Origin: an uncultured Clostridia bacterium
GTDB taxonomy: Bacteria > Bacillota > Clostridia > TANB77 > UBA1234
Assembly (NCBI GenBank): GCA_934149405.1
Contig: CAKPEV010000004.1
Span: forward strand, 1-64,000
Reading direction: 5' to 3'
DNA length: 64,000 nucleotides
Numbering within the stretch: the first letter of the stretch is position 1; each line of letters opens with the position of its first letter. The position numbers were made by a program, and so were the translations under genes. The notes under the pieces are model-generated. The model ran no database searches. It saw only the letters and a program-made list of their open reading frames with translations, and was not told the origin of the DNA. This document shows, in pieces, positions 37,997 through 47,077 of the stretch.

Positions 37997-38416
37997 TTAT
38001 CCTAGTGCTGTTATATCATCTGTGAATTTTGTCATTATATCTTTTGCTTTATCTTTTAACATCGCTAGTTCTATTTTTGCGTCTATTAACTTTTCTTTTT
38101 CAGCTTCGATTTGTGCATCAATTTCTTGTCTTTCTTCAATCGCTTTTGATTTTGCATCTTCTACAATTTGCTTAGCTTGTTGCTCTGCTTTGAATAAAAC
38201 ATCTGAAATATTCTTCTTAGCTTCTTCTATTTCTTTTCTATCGTTCAAAAATTCATTTAATCTTTCGTTCAACTTTGCATTTTCATTTTTCATGCTCAAT
38301 AGCTCCTGGTTTTGTCTTCTAAGTTCTGCTTCGTAATCTTTTTTTAAGTCTGCAATGTAATTTTCTACATCTGTTCTCTTTAAGCCGAACAAGCCTTTTG
38401 AAATATTTTCTTCCAT
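37997..38416 (-). CDS. DivIVA-like coiled-coil protein
   Basis: 139 residues. N-terminal GLFGLKRTDVENYIADLKKD resembles the DivIVA membrane-binding segment; residues 25-130 are a continuous charged coiled coil. DivIVA-type proteins mark curved membrane at septa and poles. Sits between a sporulation protein and a wall amidase. Confidence 0.75.
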   Translation of the reverse strand: MEENISKGLFGLKRTDVENYIADLKKDYEAELRRQNQELLSMKNENAKLNERLNEFLNDRKEIEEAKKNISDVLFKAEQQAKQIVEDAKSKAIEERQEIDAQIEAEKEKLIDAKIELAMLKDKAKDIMTKFTDDITALG

Positions 38417-38432
38417 AATTTTACCTCCTCTT

Positions 38433-40736
38433 TTAATTATCCATTACTTCAATTGCCTCTATTATTCCGTCATAAATAGCTTGTGCTACATCTTGTTGGA
38501 ACTTTTCTGTTCTAAGTCTAGCAGCTTCTTCATCATTTGATATATATATAACTTCACACAAGATTGAAGGTATATTTGTTGTCTTTAAATCTGGTCTTTC
38601 GCCCAAATGATTTTGTGTAAGAATCCACAAATCATCTCTATTAACAACACCTCTATCAGTTGTTCCTAATCTTTCAATTAAGTTTTCTTTTACAAGCATT
38701 GCAAACTCTTTGCTTGTTATACCGTGGTCCTCTTTTTCGTTTGGCTTGTTATAATAAAGCACCATCGTTCCTTTATAATTTTTATTTGCTAAAGAATTAT
38801 TATGAATACTAACAACCAAATTAGCATCATCATTTTCAAGTACATATTCTAGTCTACCATCTCTGCTTATAAATACATCATCGTCCCTGCTTATTCTAAC
38901 TTCTATTCCATCTGTATCTTTTAGCATTTCGTATAGTTTTAATGCTATTTTTAAATTATAATCTTTCTCGTATGTTGTTCCATTACAAGCTCCTGGGTCT
39001 GTTCCTCCATGCCCAGCATCCACTAATATTACTTTATTTTCTTTTGAGCTATCTGCCTTTTTATTTTTTATAGTTACGACTACATTATCTCCAACTTGTT
39101 TCATCGAATATGAAACATCGCTTTCACCCATAATAGTAATCTTTGTTGATTTAATTCCTATTTCTTCTACAAATTCATCGCCAATCTCTATTGTTCCGGT
39201 TCCTGTTTTAAATTTCTTAGAAGAGTATGTAATATAAAATTTATTGCCTGCACTCGATTTACCAGTGTCAAAATAATCTATATCCGTGCCTTGTAAAATA
39301 AGTGTCGCATATGTTCCATAATTAATATAATCAACATTCTTGTATGTTTTCTCTTCTAGCTCTATCGATAATTCTCCGTTTTTCTCAGTAACTAAATAAT
39401 CAGATTTTGAATTTATATCAAAGACAACCCTAACTACGTCTTTTTCATTTTGAGAAAATCTTATAGCTTTTATATTTTTGTTATTTGGTGTAATTGTTGT
39501 TGGTCCATCTATGTTCAATTTCGAATTTTTAATATCTAATACAACTCTATCTGGATTTGTAAGAGAAAATACATTATACTCATACTCACCATCTATAGAA
39601 ATCTTAGTCTTATTTGTTGAAGACGAATATTTAATACTATTGACTAACGAAAGATTATCTATTTCTGGCTCTTTTGGATCATCATCAGAAATTATAACAT
39701 TATCTCCACTTTCTGTATTTTTATCATCTGGTGGTACAACTTCATCATCACCACTTTTAACATCTGTAGGTTCATCAATTATATCATCTTTTTGTTCTCC
39801 ACTAGGTGGATATATTTTATCATCATTCGAGGCAACTATGCCAGAATTATCTTTAGTTATCGAATCTGGCAATACAAAATTTTCATTCAATGCTAAATAT
39901 GTTGTTTTTCTATCATTGCTTTGTACAACTTTATATGTGCCTATATCCTCCATCTCTAAAACTACTCTACTTACGTTATTTTCTTGCATGCCACAACGAA
40001 CTTGTTTTATTCCATCATAATTTATATCTCGTGAATTCTTTTCTAAATTAAGTGAAGAATTTTTCAAATCTATAACTAATCTATTCGGTTGTTCTAACGA
40101 ATAATACTTATATTCATTTATTGGAGTATCTGATGTAATTTCTGCACATGTGACACCATCTATAATTTTAATTACAACATTAGAAATTTTTGCAACCTTT
40201 TCTATTGAAGAAATAAATACTGTTTTTGTCTCACCATTCCATCCTACATTTTTACCAAGTGCCTCAGAAACAGCTCTAACAGGCAAGTATGTAGTTCCAC
40301 TTATAGTAAATGGCTCCACCACATTTTCATTAGAATCTTTTGGTTCTATTTCTTTCCCGTTTATTTTAATTTTTATATTATTATAATAAATTTCTTTCTT
40401 CTCTTGTGCATTCCTTCCTTCAGCTTTTCCCTCAAATTTTTTTATATCATATTCTGTGTCTTGGTCATCTATCGAAACTGTTTTTGTTTCATTATCCCAA
40501 TTTACTTTTTTACCTAATGCCTCAGAAACAGCTCTAACAGGCAAATACGTTGTTCCTTTTATGGTAAAAGGTTCTACTACATTTCCGTTAACGTCCTTTG
40601 GCACAATATTTACATTATCTATATTTAATGTTATTCCCATATAATTCAATGTTGTCTCTTCACTTCCAACTTTCGCATACGAAATTCCTGATAGTGAGCA
40701 AACAACTATTAACATAATCACTAGTATTTTTTTCAT
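38433..40736 (-). CDS. N-acetylmuramoyl-L-alanine amidase with copper-amine-oxidase-like and AMIN domains
   Basis: 767 residues from ATG 40736. Signal peptide, two copper-amine-oxidase N-terminal-like modules (each with TYLPVRAVSEALGKNVGW or similar), two AMIN domains (RLVIDLKNSSLNLEKNSRDI; RVVLDIKNSKLNIDG), an acidic linker, then Amidase_3: VILVDAGHGGTDPGACNG, LVVSIHNNSLA and ILCEVIYISNDEEAA. Zinc amidase that cuts septal or cortex peptidoglycan. Confidence 0.93.
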   Translation of the reverse strand: MKKILVIMLIVVCSLSGISYAKVGSEETTLNYMGITLNIDNVNIVPKDVNGNVVEPFTIKGTTYLPVRAVSEALGKKVNWDNETKTVSIDDQDTEYDIKKFEGKAEGRNAQEKKEIYYNNIKIKINGKEIEPKDSNENVVEPFTISGTTYLPVRAVSEALGKNVGWNGETKTVFISSIEKVAKISNVVIKIIDGVTCAEITSDTPINEYKYYSLEQPNRLVIDLKNSSLNLEKNSRDINYDGIKQVRCGMQENNVSRVVLEMEDIGTYKVVQSNDRKTTYLALNENFVLPDSITKDNSGIVASNDDKIYPPSGEQKDDIIDEPTDVKSGDDEVVPPDDKNTESGDNVIISDDDPKEPEIDNLSLVNSIKYSSSTNKTKISIDGEYEYNVFSLTNPDRVVLDIKNSKLNIDGPTTITPNNKNIKAIRFSQNEKDVVRVVFDINSKSDYLVTEKNGELSIELEEKTYKNVDYINYGTYATLILQGTDIDYFDTGKSSAGNKFYITYSSKKFKTGTGTIEIGDEFVEEIGIKSTKITIMGESDVSYSMKQVGDNVVVTIKNKKADSSKENKVILVDAGHGGTDPGACNGTTYEKDYNLKIALKLYEMLKDTDGIEVRISRDDDVFISRDGRLEYVLENDDANLVVSIHNNSLANKNYKGTMVLYYNKPNEKEDHGITSKEFAMLVKENLIERLGTTDRGVVNRDDLWILTQNHLGERPDLKTTNIPSILCEVIYISNDEEAARLRTEKFQQDVAQAIYDGIIEAIEVMDN

Positions 40737-40951
40737 TCTTCCACCTCTTCTTTCGCACATGTATATCATATCATAAAGCCTTACAAATAAACAACTTTTT
40801 TTACAAAAAAATCATTTTGTCTCTCACAATAAAACCTTATATAACATCTTTTATAATTTTCTGCATTATTTTTTATTTTTTGGTTACTCTACACATTAAG
40901 AATGAAAATAAAATTTTAGCAAAATAATTGTTATATAAAAGGAGGTACAGT

Positions 40952-41188
40952 ATGAGTGTAACAAAAACTTTATGTATTCAAGGTGTTTCTATAATTTCTT
41001 TTGATGATGCCATAAAAACAGCATTTGAAGAAACTGCTCTTTCAATAGATCATATATTTCAAGTAGAAGTTGTTTCTTTAAAATGTAATATCAGAGAAAA
41101 CCGTATTTTCGAGTATATTGCAGATACAAAAATTTCTTTTAAAATTGATACAGAAAGGAAGAAAGAACATGAAACCGATAGAAACTAA
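40952..41188 (+). CDS. Dodecin-family protein
   Basis: 78 residues from ATG 40952, set by AAAAGGAGGTACAGT. SFDDAIKTAFEETALSIDHI and IFEYIADTKISFKID match dodecin, the small flavin-binding oligomer. First gene before spoVAC and overlaps it by 20 bases, an unusual partner for spoVA; may be a structural rather than flavin role. Confidence 0.75.
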   Translation: MSVTKTLCIQGVSIISFDDAIKTAFEETALSIDHIFQVEVVSLKCNIRENRIFEYIADTKISFKIDTERKKEHETDRN

Positions 41189-41621
41189 AAAAGATTATCA
41201 AAACTATGTAGATGAAAAATCACCAAATTCACCTATATGGTTAAACATATTAAAGGCATTCTTTGTAGGGGGATTTATTTGTTTAATTGGTCAATTTATA
41301 AATGATTTTTGGACGTGGAAAGGACTTGTAAAAGACGATGCTGCAGCAGCTACCAGCATTACATTAATATTTATCGGTATCTTTTTAACAGCTATAAATG
41401 TTTATAGCAAAATTGGAAAATTTGCTGGTGCTGGTTCTATTGTTCCAATAACAGGTTTTGCAAATTCGATTGCATCTCCTGCTATTGAATTTAAAAGCGA
41501 GGGATTAGTTCTAGGTGTAGGAGCAAAACTATTCCAAATAGCAGGTCCTGTACTAGTTTATGGTATAACTACTTCTATAGTTATAGGACTTATCTATTTT
41601 ATGTTTTCTGTGAAAGTATAA
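41169..41621 (+). CDS. spoVAC: Stage V sporulation protein AC
   Basis: 150 residues. Membrane channel subunit for dipicolinic acid uptake into the spore. FFVGGFICLIGQFINDFW and GAGSIVPITGFANSIASPAIEF are diagnostic. ATG 41169 after AAAGGAAGAAAGAAC; overlaps the dodecin end. Confidence 0.95.
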   Translation: MKPIETKKDYQNYVDEKSPNSPIWLNILKAFFVGGFICLIGQFINDFWTWKGLVKDDAAAATSITLIFIGIFLTAINVYSKIGKFAGAGSIVPITGFANSIASPAIEFKSEGLVLGVGAKLFQIAGPVLVYGITTSIVIGLIYFMFSVKV

Positions 41622-41634
41622 AGGAGGTTTTTTG

Positions 41635-42645
41635 ATGGCAAATAAAAAAATTGGTAAACAAACTGTAAAACTTTCTACTCCTCCAACAATCTCATCTGTT
41701 TATTCTATTGTCGGCCCTAAGGAAGGCGAAGGTCCTCTTGCTAAGTATTTTGATATAATAATCGATGATGAAAACTGGGGCGAAAAAACTTGGGAAAAAG
41801 CAGAATCAAAAATGGTTAAAGAATGTGTTTCTGGTTGCCTTGGTAAAGAAAAAGTAAGCAATGAGGATATAGATTACATCTTTTCTGGTGATTTATTAAA
41901 TCAATGTGTATCTTCTTGCTTCGGAATTAGAGAAAGACAAATCCCATACTTTGGAATATTTGGTGCATGCTCTACATTTGTTGAAGGTTTATCACTTGGT
42001 TCAATGTTGATTGATGGTCAAATGGCAGATAATGTGCTATGCTCTACTTCAAGTCATTTTTGTAGTGCAGAAAAACAATTTCGTTTTCCATTAGAACTTG
42101 GTAATCAAAGACCACCATCAGCACAATGGACTGTAACAGGTTCTGGTACTGCTCTTTTAAAATCTAATGGTCAAGGTCCATTTATAACTCATGTAACAAC
42201 AGGTAAAATAGTTGACATGGGTATAAAAGATGTAAACAACATGGGAGCAGCAATGGCACCTGCTGCGGTCGATACACTTTATACTCATCTTAAAGATACT
42301 GGTCGCGCACCAAGTTACTACGATTTAATCTTAACTGGCGATTTAGGCCATATAGGAAAAGAAATTGTAAAAGAATTAATGGAGTTGCGAGGATATAATT
42401 TAAACAATAATTATAATGATTGTGGTTGCTTAATTTTTGACAAGTCCGAGCAGGATACACATGCCGGTGGCAGTGGTTGTGCATGCTGTGCTACTACCTT
42501 TTGTGGATATGTTTTTAATCAATTGCAAAGCAAGAAAATCAAACGAGTTCTTCTTTGTGCAACTGGTGCTCTAATGAGTCCTACAACCGCACAGCAAAAT
42601 GAAAGCATACTTGGAATTGCACACGCGGTAAGCATAGAAATTTAA
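41635..42645 (+). CDS. spoVAD: Stage V sporulation protein AD
   Basis: 336 residues. Thiolase-like fold that binds dipicolinic acid. TPPTISSVYSIVGPKEGEGP, the CSTFVEGLSLGSMLIDGQMA segment, then HAGGSGCACCATTFCGY. ATG after AAAGGAGGTTTTTTG. Followed not by spoVAE but by a terminator and upp. Confidence 0.96.
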   Translation: MANKKIGKQTVKLSTPPTISSVYSIVGPKEGEGPLAKYFDIIIDDENWGEKTWEKAESKMVKECVSGCLGKEKVSNEDIDYIFSGDLLNQCVSSCFGIRERQIPYFGIFGACSTFVEGLSLGSMLIDGQMADNVLCSTSSHFCSAEKQFRFPLELGNQRPPSAQWTVTGSGTALLKSNGQGPFITHVTTGKIVDMGIKDVNNMGAAMAPAAVDTLYTHLKDTGRAPSYYDLILTGDLGHIGKEIVKELMELRGYNLNNNYNDCGCLIFDKSEQDTHAGGSGCACCATTFCGYVFNQLQSKKIKRVLLCATGALMSPTTAQQNESILGIAHAVSIEI

Positions 42646-42711
42646 TATTTTTATTGCATTGTTATTCTTCAACAGATATACTCTATGTAAAGATGTTTTT
42701 CGGAGGTAGCA

Positions 42712-42756
42712 ATGAAAAAATTATATTTTGCTTTAGAAATCAAATATATTTTTTAG
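42712..42756 (+). other. 14-codon mini-ORF with a ribosome binding site
   Basis: CGGAGGTAGCAATG opens MKKLYFALEIKYIF then TAG, directly before the terminator hairpin. Could be a relic or a leader peptide; no family recognised. The remaining gap 42646-42947 holds only this and the terminator. Confidence 0.3.
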
Positions 42757-42757
42757 T

Positions 42758-42801
42758 GAGAATGAAACAATCATTTAAAGTTGTTTTTATTCTCATTTTT
42801 T
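42758..42801 (+). terminator. Terminator after spoVAD
   Basis: GAGAATGAAACAA and TTGTTTTTATTCTC pair with one bulge, followed by ATTTTTT. It separates spoVAD from upp. Confidence 0.75.
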
Positions 42802-42947
42802 ATTGTACAAGAAAGGTTACAACTTTTTTATAATAGTATAACTATTATTTTTATATCTATATAAAAGAAGTATGAGTTTTACTTTTTTGTTCTTAAAACA
42901 TTCGCTTTACTTCTCAAAAACATCAAGATTTTAAGGAGGTATTTTTT

Positions 42948-43574
42948 ATGGAACCAATTGTATTAAATCATCCACTTATTGAGCACAAGCTTACTATTTT
43001 AAGAGACAAAAACACAGGCACTAAAGAATTCAGAGAAATTGCAACAGAAATAGCAATGATTTTATGCTACGAAGCAATGAAAGATGCAAAGCTCGAAAAA
43101 GTCGAAGTGCAAACTCCAATTGCCACTACTGTATCTGGAAAATTAAACGAAGATGACTATGCTTTTATTCCTATTCTGAGGGCTGGAATAATAATGGTAG
43201 ACGGAGTTTTAAGAGTTATACCAAATGCCAAAATTGGACACATAGGCCTATATAGAGACGAAAAAACATTGAAACCTATCAAGTATTATTATAAAGTTCC
43301 AAAAGGAATAGAAAATCGAACCGTACTTCTTCTCGACCCTATGTTAGCAACTGGTGGGAGTGCAGTAGATGCAATAAGTATGATAAAAGAAGACGGAGCT
43401 AAAAAGATTAAATTTTTATCTATTATCTCTGCACCCGAAGGAATAGCTAAAGTTCAAAAGGAGCATCCAGATGTTCAAATATATACTTCCTCTATCGATG
43501 ACCATTTAAATGAAAACGGTTATATAATTCCTGGTCTTGGAGATGCTGGAGACAGGATCTTTGGTACAAAATAA
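42948..43574 (+). CDS. upp: Uracil phosphoribosyltransferase
   Basis: 208 residues. Uracil + PRPP to UMP. YAFIPILRAGIIMVDGVLRV, the PRPP loop VLLLDPMLATGGSAVDAI and C-terminal PGLGDAGDRIFGTK are diagnostic. ATG after TTTTAAGGAGGTATTTTTT. Sits inside the spoVA region. Confidence 0.97.
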   Translation: MEPIVLNHPLIEHKLTILRDKNTGTKEFREIATEIAMILCYEAMKDAKLEKVEVQTPIATTVSGKLNEDDYAFIPILRAGIIMVDGVLRVIPNAKIGHIGLYRDEKTLKPIKYYYKVPKGIENRTVLLLDPMLATGGSAVDAISMIKEDGAKKIKFLSIISAPEGIAKVQKEHPDVQIYTSSIDDHLNENGYIIPGLGDAGDRIFGTK

Positions 43575-43669
43575 AAAACTTATCATAATTAAAATATAAT
43601 AGATAATTTATATAGCTTGCTCCTTATACTTATTTTTATCTTAGCAAAAATTATGTAAATATTTTCAAG

Positions 43670-43698
43670 TTGACATATTTGTCGTTTTGTGATATCAT
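43670..43698 (+). promoter_or_regulatory. Promoter for the GreA-like gene
   Basis: TTGACA, 17 bases, TATCAT. A near-consensus sigma-A promoter placed about 50 bases before the gene. Confidence 0.7.
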
Positions 43699-43750
43699 TG
43701 TGAAAGCAAATGCCCCTAAAAAATCTATTTATAATTAAGGAGATTGTTTT

Positions 43751-44299
43751 ATGCCTGTCAAAAAAACAACCTACGAACACCAACAACGTGAAGATGTTTT
43801 GGTGCTAGACGCTCAAGGCTACGAAAGGTTATGCAAGGCGATGGAAAAAGCGAGGAAAGAGCTGCAAGATATAATGAACCAAAAAGCCATGGTTCGGGAA
43901 GACGACAAAATAGGAAATATCGACGACCCATCAGCCACTTGGCAACTCTTGCTTGCACAGGAAGCAGCTAAGAACGAAGAAATTTTCGGTCTTGCTTACG
44001 ACATTAAGAGAGCAAAGGTTTTAGAAAAACCTCTTACCAATGACACAGTATCCGTCGGTGATTCTGTTACCCTCACTTTCTTTTGGGACGATGGTAGCAC
44101 AGAATCTGACCAGGAGTTTAAACTGGTTGCCCTTTCTCCTCGTGTCGAAGAGAAAGAGGTTTCTAAGAATTGTCCAATTGGTGCTGGAATTCTTGGAAAA
44201 AAAGTTGGTGAAACAACCACTGTTAAACTTCCAAATAATCACACCGTGGATATCCTGATTATTTCTAAATCCCGTGAGGAGGAAAAAATTGAAGAATAA
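43751..44299 (+). CDS. GreA/GreB-family transcript cleavage factor with foreign composition
   Basis: 182 residues. N-terminal coiled coil (RLCKAMEKARKELQDIMNQ type) and C-terminal GreA FKBP-like domain (DTVSVGDSVTLTFFWDDGST; NCPIGAGILGKKVGETTTVK). Rescues backtracked RNA polymerase; may be a Gre-like regulator. GC is visibly higher than neighbours, with GAC, AAG and CTG codons. Contains an in-frame CGG (43895-43897, MV-R-EDDKIGN) that must be read as Arg: a +1 shift there would stop six codons on. Likely transferred. Confidence 0.82.
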   Translation: MPVKKTTYEHQQREDVLVLDAQGYERLCKAMEKARKELQDIMNQKAMVREDDKIGNIDDPSATWQLLLAQEAAKNEEIFGLAYDIKRAKVLEKPLTNDTVSVGDSVTLTFFWDDGSTESDQEFKLVALSPRVEEKEVSKNCPIGAGILGKKVGETTTVKLPNNHTVDILIISKSREEEKIEE

Positions 44300-44322
44300 G
44301 TAGTTATTACATTTCTTCAAAG

Positions 44323-44357
44323 AAACGCACATTATGTTAAAGTAATGTGCGTTTTTT
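44323..44357 (+). terminator. Terminator after the GreA-like gene
   Basis: AAACGCACATTA and TAATGTGCGTTTTTT, a perfect stem. Confidence 0.9.
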
Positions 44358-44510
44358 ATTACCATGAAAATGAAAAAAATAATCCGAATTCAACTGAATA
44401 AAAATATTTTTGCAATTAAAATAAATAATTTTCAAATCAATCGATTATAATCATATTCTTTACAATTTTGGTTAAAATATTATTAAACATATTTTATGGA
44501 GGAATTAATA

Positions 44511-44876
44511 ATGGATATTATGAAATACGTCTGGTGCTTTATTATTGGTGGTGCAATCTGCGTCGTTGGACAAATTTTACTCGATAAAACAAAATTGACT
44601 TCTGCAAGAATATTAGTACTATTTGTTACATTAGGAGCTATTCTTACAGGTTTAGGATTATATCAATATGTTGTTGATTTAGGAGGATGCGGTGCAACTG
44701 TACCACTTACGGGTTTTGGTTATTCTTTAGCAAAAGGTACAATGAAAGCTATTGATGAATCTGGATTCTTAGGAATATTTACTGGCGGAATACAAGCAAC
44801 TGCAGGCGGTGTCGGTGCTGCAATTCTTTTCGGCTTCATCGCAGCTCTTGTATCAAAGCCAAAGATAAAGGGATAA
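44511..44876 (+). CDS. spoVAE: Stage V sporulation protein AE (SpoVAEB type)
   Basis: 121 residues. Membrane protein: CFIIGGAICVVGQILLD, GGCGATVPLTGFGYSLAKG, FTGGIQATAGGVGAAILFGF. ATG 44511 chosen over 44496, which overlaps GGAGG. Works with SpoVAC/AD in dipicolinate transport but is separated from them by upp and the GreA-like gene. Confidence 0.94.
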   Translation: MDIMKYVWCFIIGGAICVVGQILLDKTKLTSARILVLFVTLGAILTGLGLYQYVVDLGGCGATVPLTGFGYSLAKGTMKAIDESGFLGIFTGGIQATAGGVGAAILFGFIAALVSKPKIKG

Positions 44877-44910
44877 TTAACTTATAATACAGTTTTCCTT
44901 GCTATATTAT

Positions 44911-44960
44911 AAAAGCAATCAATCGAAAGTGTATATCCACTCTTCAATTGATTGCTTTTT
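44911..44960. terminator. Bidirectional terminator between spoVAE and oapA
   Basis: AAAGCAATCAAT and ATTGATTGCTTT flanked by A and T runs. Confidence 0.85.
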
Positions 44961-44979
44961 ATATATCATTTTTATATTT

Positions 44980-45556
44980 CTACTTTTTCTTTGCTTTTGA
45001 TTTTTTAAAATAACTTTTAAAATCTAAAATTTTTCCTAATATTTCAACTATTTGGTTTGCTTTAGTTATTCCAATGTGTTTACCCATTCCTTTTCCGCAA
45101 AACAGTACATGCTGTTACTGTTGCTGTTAGAAGCATTGTAATAACTGTTATGTCTTCCATATTTAACTTCAGACCGATATTTACTGCAATCAAAGCACTC
45201 GTTGCTCCACTAAGGACTCCACATATATCTCCTATAACATCGCCACAAACATTAGATACTTTGTCTGCATTTTTTATAAGTTTTACGGCTTGTTTAGCAC
45301 CACTCTTTTTATCTGCTGCTTTCGCATGAAATGGAGCCTCTTCTGCAGCTGTAACAGCCGTTGCTATAAGGTCTGATATTATTCCAACCAATATAACTAG
45401 TATAAGGACTATTATCGAAAAAGCTACACTTAATCTTTCAACAACTTCAGAAGATAAATAGTTAAATACAATGGATAATATGAATGTTATTATAAATATT
45501 TTTATTAGCCAACTTCTATGCCTTTTTTCACTAGAATTATTTTCTTTACTTGCCAT
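44980..45556 (-). CDS. oapA: OLE-RNA-associated membrane protein OapA-like, expressed through a +1 frameshift
   Basis: 191 residues with a +1 shift at CGG 45095-45097. Basic N terminus, then hydrophobic spans at about 17-35, 42-62, 110-125 and 135-155, and a DVIGD (DxxxD) motif at about 105. The shifted frame adds GKGMGKHIGITKANQIVEIL and GKILDFKSYFKK, a conserved-looking basic tail. Length 577 = 3n+1. Immediately downstream of the OLE-like RNA, as oapA is in other Firmicutes. Identification rests on this context plus DxxxD and topology. Confidence 0.78.
45095..45097 (-). other. +1 frameshift site in oapA (TTG CGG A)
   Basis: Codon before: TTG. CGG-A read as GGA (Gly154) at ACTVL-G-KGMGKHIG. 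Zero frame stops at TAA five codons on. Confidence 0.8.
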
Positions 45557-45574
45557 ACAAATTAATACCTTATC

Positions 45575-46200
45575 GCTTATTTTAAGGTATTATTCCTCCT
45601 TTTAAAATTATTGGGTATGCACTGCACACCCCAATTGATTATAACTTTATATATGAAAGTGGTAACATTTCGAATAAATTTTATGGCTTAGGTCTAGAAG
45701 GATTTCCCAGTTATCTACTAAGATATCGCCATCTTAGCCGTTTCCATTTAAAAATAACTTTTTGTCGTTGCCAATCAAAAGTCTAGATTGCCACTTAGTC
45801 CACACTTCAATCTTCAAAACGTCTCCCTAAGGAATGCTCTAGAGTTTTTCACAAATACCATCCTTGAAAAGGTTATCCTCTTTTGCAGTAAAGATTTCAA
45901 TTACAATGTAATATCCGCCAATACCACTCAAGGAAAGCTACACTGTGTACTACGACTTTTCATACTCGTAGCCTCGCAGGTTATACATGCATTTTTGCTT
46001 TCGCATAAATTGCATGCCTCCATGGTGAAAGGGTAATCAACTATATGCCATTACAGCTTGCCCTTAAACCTTACTCACTAGGTAAGCCCACGACTGGGCG
46101 TCACAAGCTACACCTAATGAACTTCATCGATATGCTCTTTCAACGGATTTTTAGCCCCGTCTTCTCAATTCATAATGATAACTAGAATAACACACCACTT
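45575..46200 (-). ncRNA. ole: Candidate OLE RNA (large structured noncoding RNA, about 620 nt)
   Basis: A region of about 800 bases with no credible ORF, higher GC than its surroundings and many local stems (e.g. minus strand CCCAGTCGTGGGC, GGCTACGAGTATGAAAAGTC). It starts at a good promoter (TTGATA-17-TAATAT) and ends at the oapA ribosome binding site. Length about 620 fits OLE RNA. Genes in the same direction upstream are nusB, xseA, xseB, the usual OLE neighbourhood, and downstream is an OapA-like membrane protein. OLE RNP is linked to stress responses. Ends are estimated. Confidence 0.7.
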
Positions 46201-46207
46201 TAATTAT

Positions 46208-46236
46208 ATATTATCAAATGTACTATTTTATATCAA
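46208..46236 (-). promoter_or_regulatory. Promoter for the OLE-like RNA
   Basis: Minus strand TTGATA, 17 bases, TAATAT. Confidence 0.6.
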
Positions 46237-46377
46237 GTGTTATTTTTTTCAAAAATAAGCTTCGTATACTGATATAATAATATTCTTCATACATTAAAAA
46301 TATTTTATTTGTGATAAAAATTCTTAATTTGAATAAGTACTACTACTTACATTATACGAAGCATAATAAAAAGTCAT

Positions 46378-46821
46378 TTACACATACAAAGCATTATAGA
46401 ATAGTATAGACAATATCACTCCGACTATTGCTCCTACTAATACTTCTATTGGAGTATGTCCAAGTAATTCTATCAACTTTTCTTGCACATTTATATCGCC
46501 TTCTGATTCAATTATTTGATTTAGCACACGTGCTTGTTTACCTGCCGCTCTCCTTACTCCAGCAGCATCATACATAACAACTGCAGCAAGTATTATAGAG
46601 ATTGCAAAACTACTTGATGCTAATCCTTCTCTTAAGGCAACAACTGTTGCAAGTGAACAAACAATTGCAGAGTGAGAACTCGGCATTCCTCCGCTTCCCC
46701 ATATTCTTCTAATGTTTATTTTCTTATTTTTTATTACTTCAAATATTACCTTAAATGATTGTACTAAGAGCCATATTATTATAGGAATCCATATAGCTGA
46801 GTTACTGCCTATGTCATTCAT
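46378..46821 (-). CDS. Divergent PAP2 / DUF212 membrane protein (YuiD-like)
   Basis: 147 residues. Four membrane spans with GGMPSSHSAIVCSLATVVAL (PAP2 catalytic-like SSHS) and DAAGVRRAAGKQARVLNQI, LGHTPIEVLVGAIVG. Related to phosphatidic-acid phosphatases; substrate unknown. Starts one base after the xseB stop, part of the nusB-xse operon. Confidence 0.88.
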   Translation of the reverse strand: MNDIGSNSAIWIPIIIWLLVQSFKVIFEVIKNKKINIRRIWGSGGMPSSHSAIVCSLATVVALREGLASSSFAISIILAAVVMYDAAGVRRAAGKQARVLNQIIESEGDINVQEKLIELLGHTPIEVLVGAIVGVILSILFYNALYV

Positions 46822-47067
46822 TTATTTGTCACCCTCTTTTTCTTCTGCATTAAATTTTTTCTCTTCCATTTCACCATCACTGTTTTCTATTAACACTGTT
46901 ATTTGTTTTTCGGCACTCTCTAACATTTCATTGCAGTGCTTCGATAATTTTATTCCTTCTTCAAACTTTTTTACAGATTCGTCAAGAGTTAACTTGCCTG
47001 TTTCTAGTTCATTTACAATGTTTTCCAAGTTTTGAATTGCCTCTTCAAAAGTTAAATCTTTTTCCAT
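46822..47067 (-). CDS. xseB: Exodeoxyribonuclease VII small subunit
   Basis: 81 residues from ATG 47067 (GGAGGGTATAT upstream). LTFEEAIQNLENIVNELETG and LDESVKKFEEGIKLSKHCNE are the XseB two-helix signature. Partner of XseA upstream. Confidence 0.95.
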   Translation of the reverse strand: MEKDLTFEEAIQNLENIVNELETGKLTLDESVKKFEEGIKLSKHCNEMLESAEKQITVLIENSDGEMEEKKFNAEEKEGDK

Positions 47068-47077
47068 ATATACCCTC

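Noticed and set aside
43751..44365. Minus-strand ORFs opposite the GreA-like gene
   Set aside because: They lack ribosome binding sites, and the plus-strand gene has a promoter, a ribosome binding site, a terminator and a recognised domain.
45788..46036. Plus-strand ORF of 82 codons inside the OLE-like RNA
   Set aside because: No ribosome binding site or recognisable domain, opposite strand to the operon, and inside the structured RNA region.
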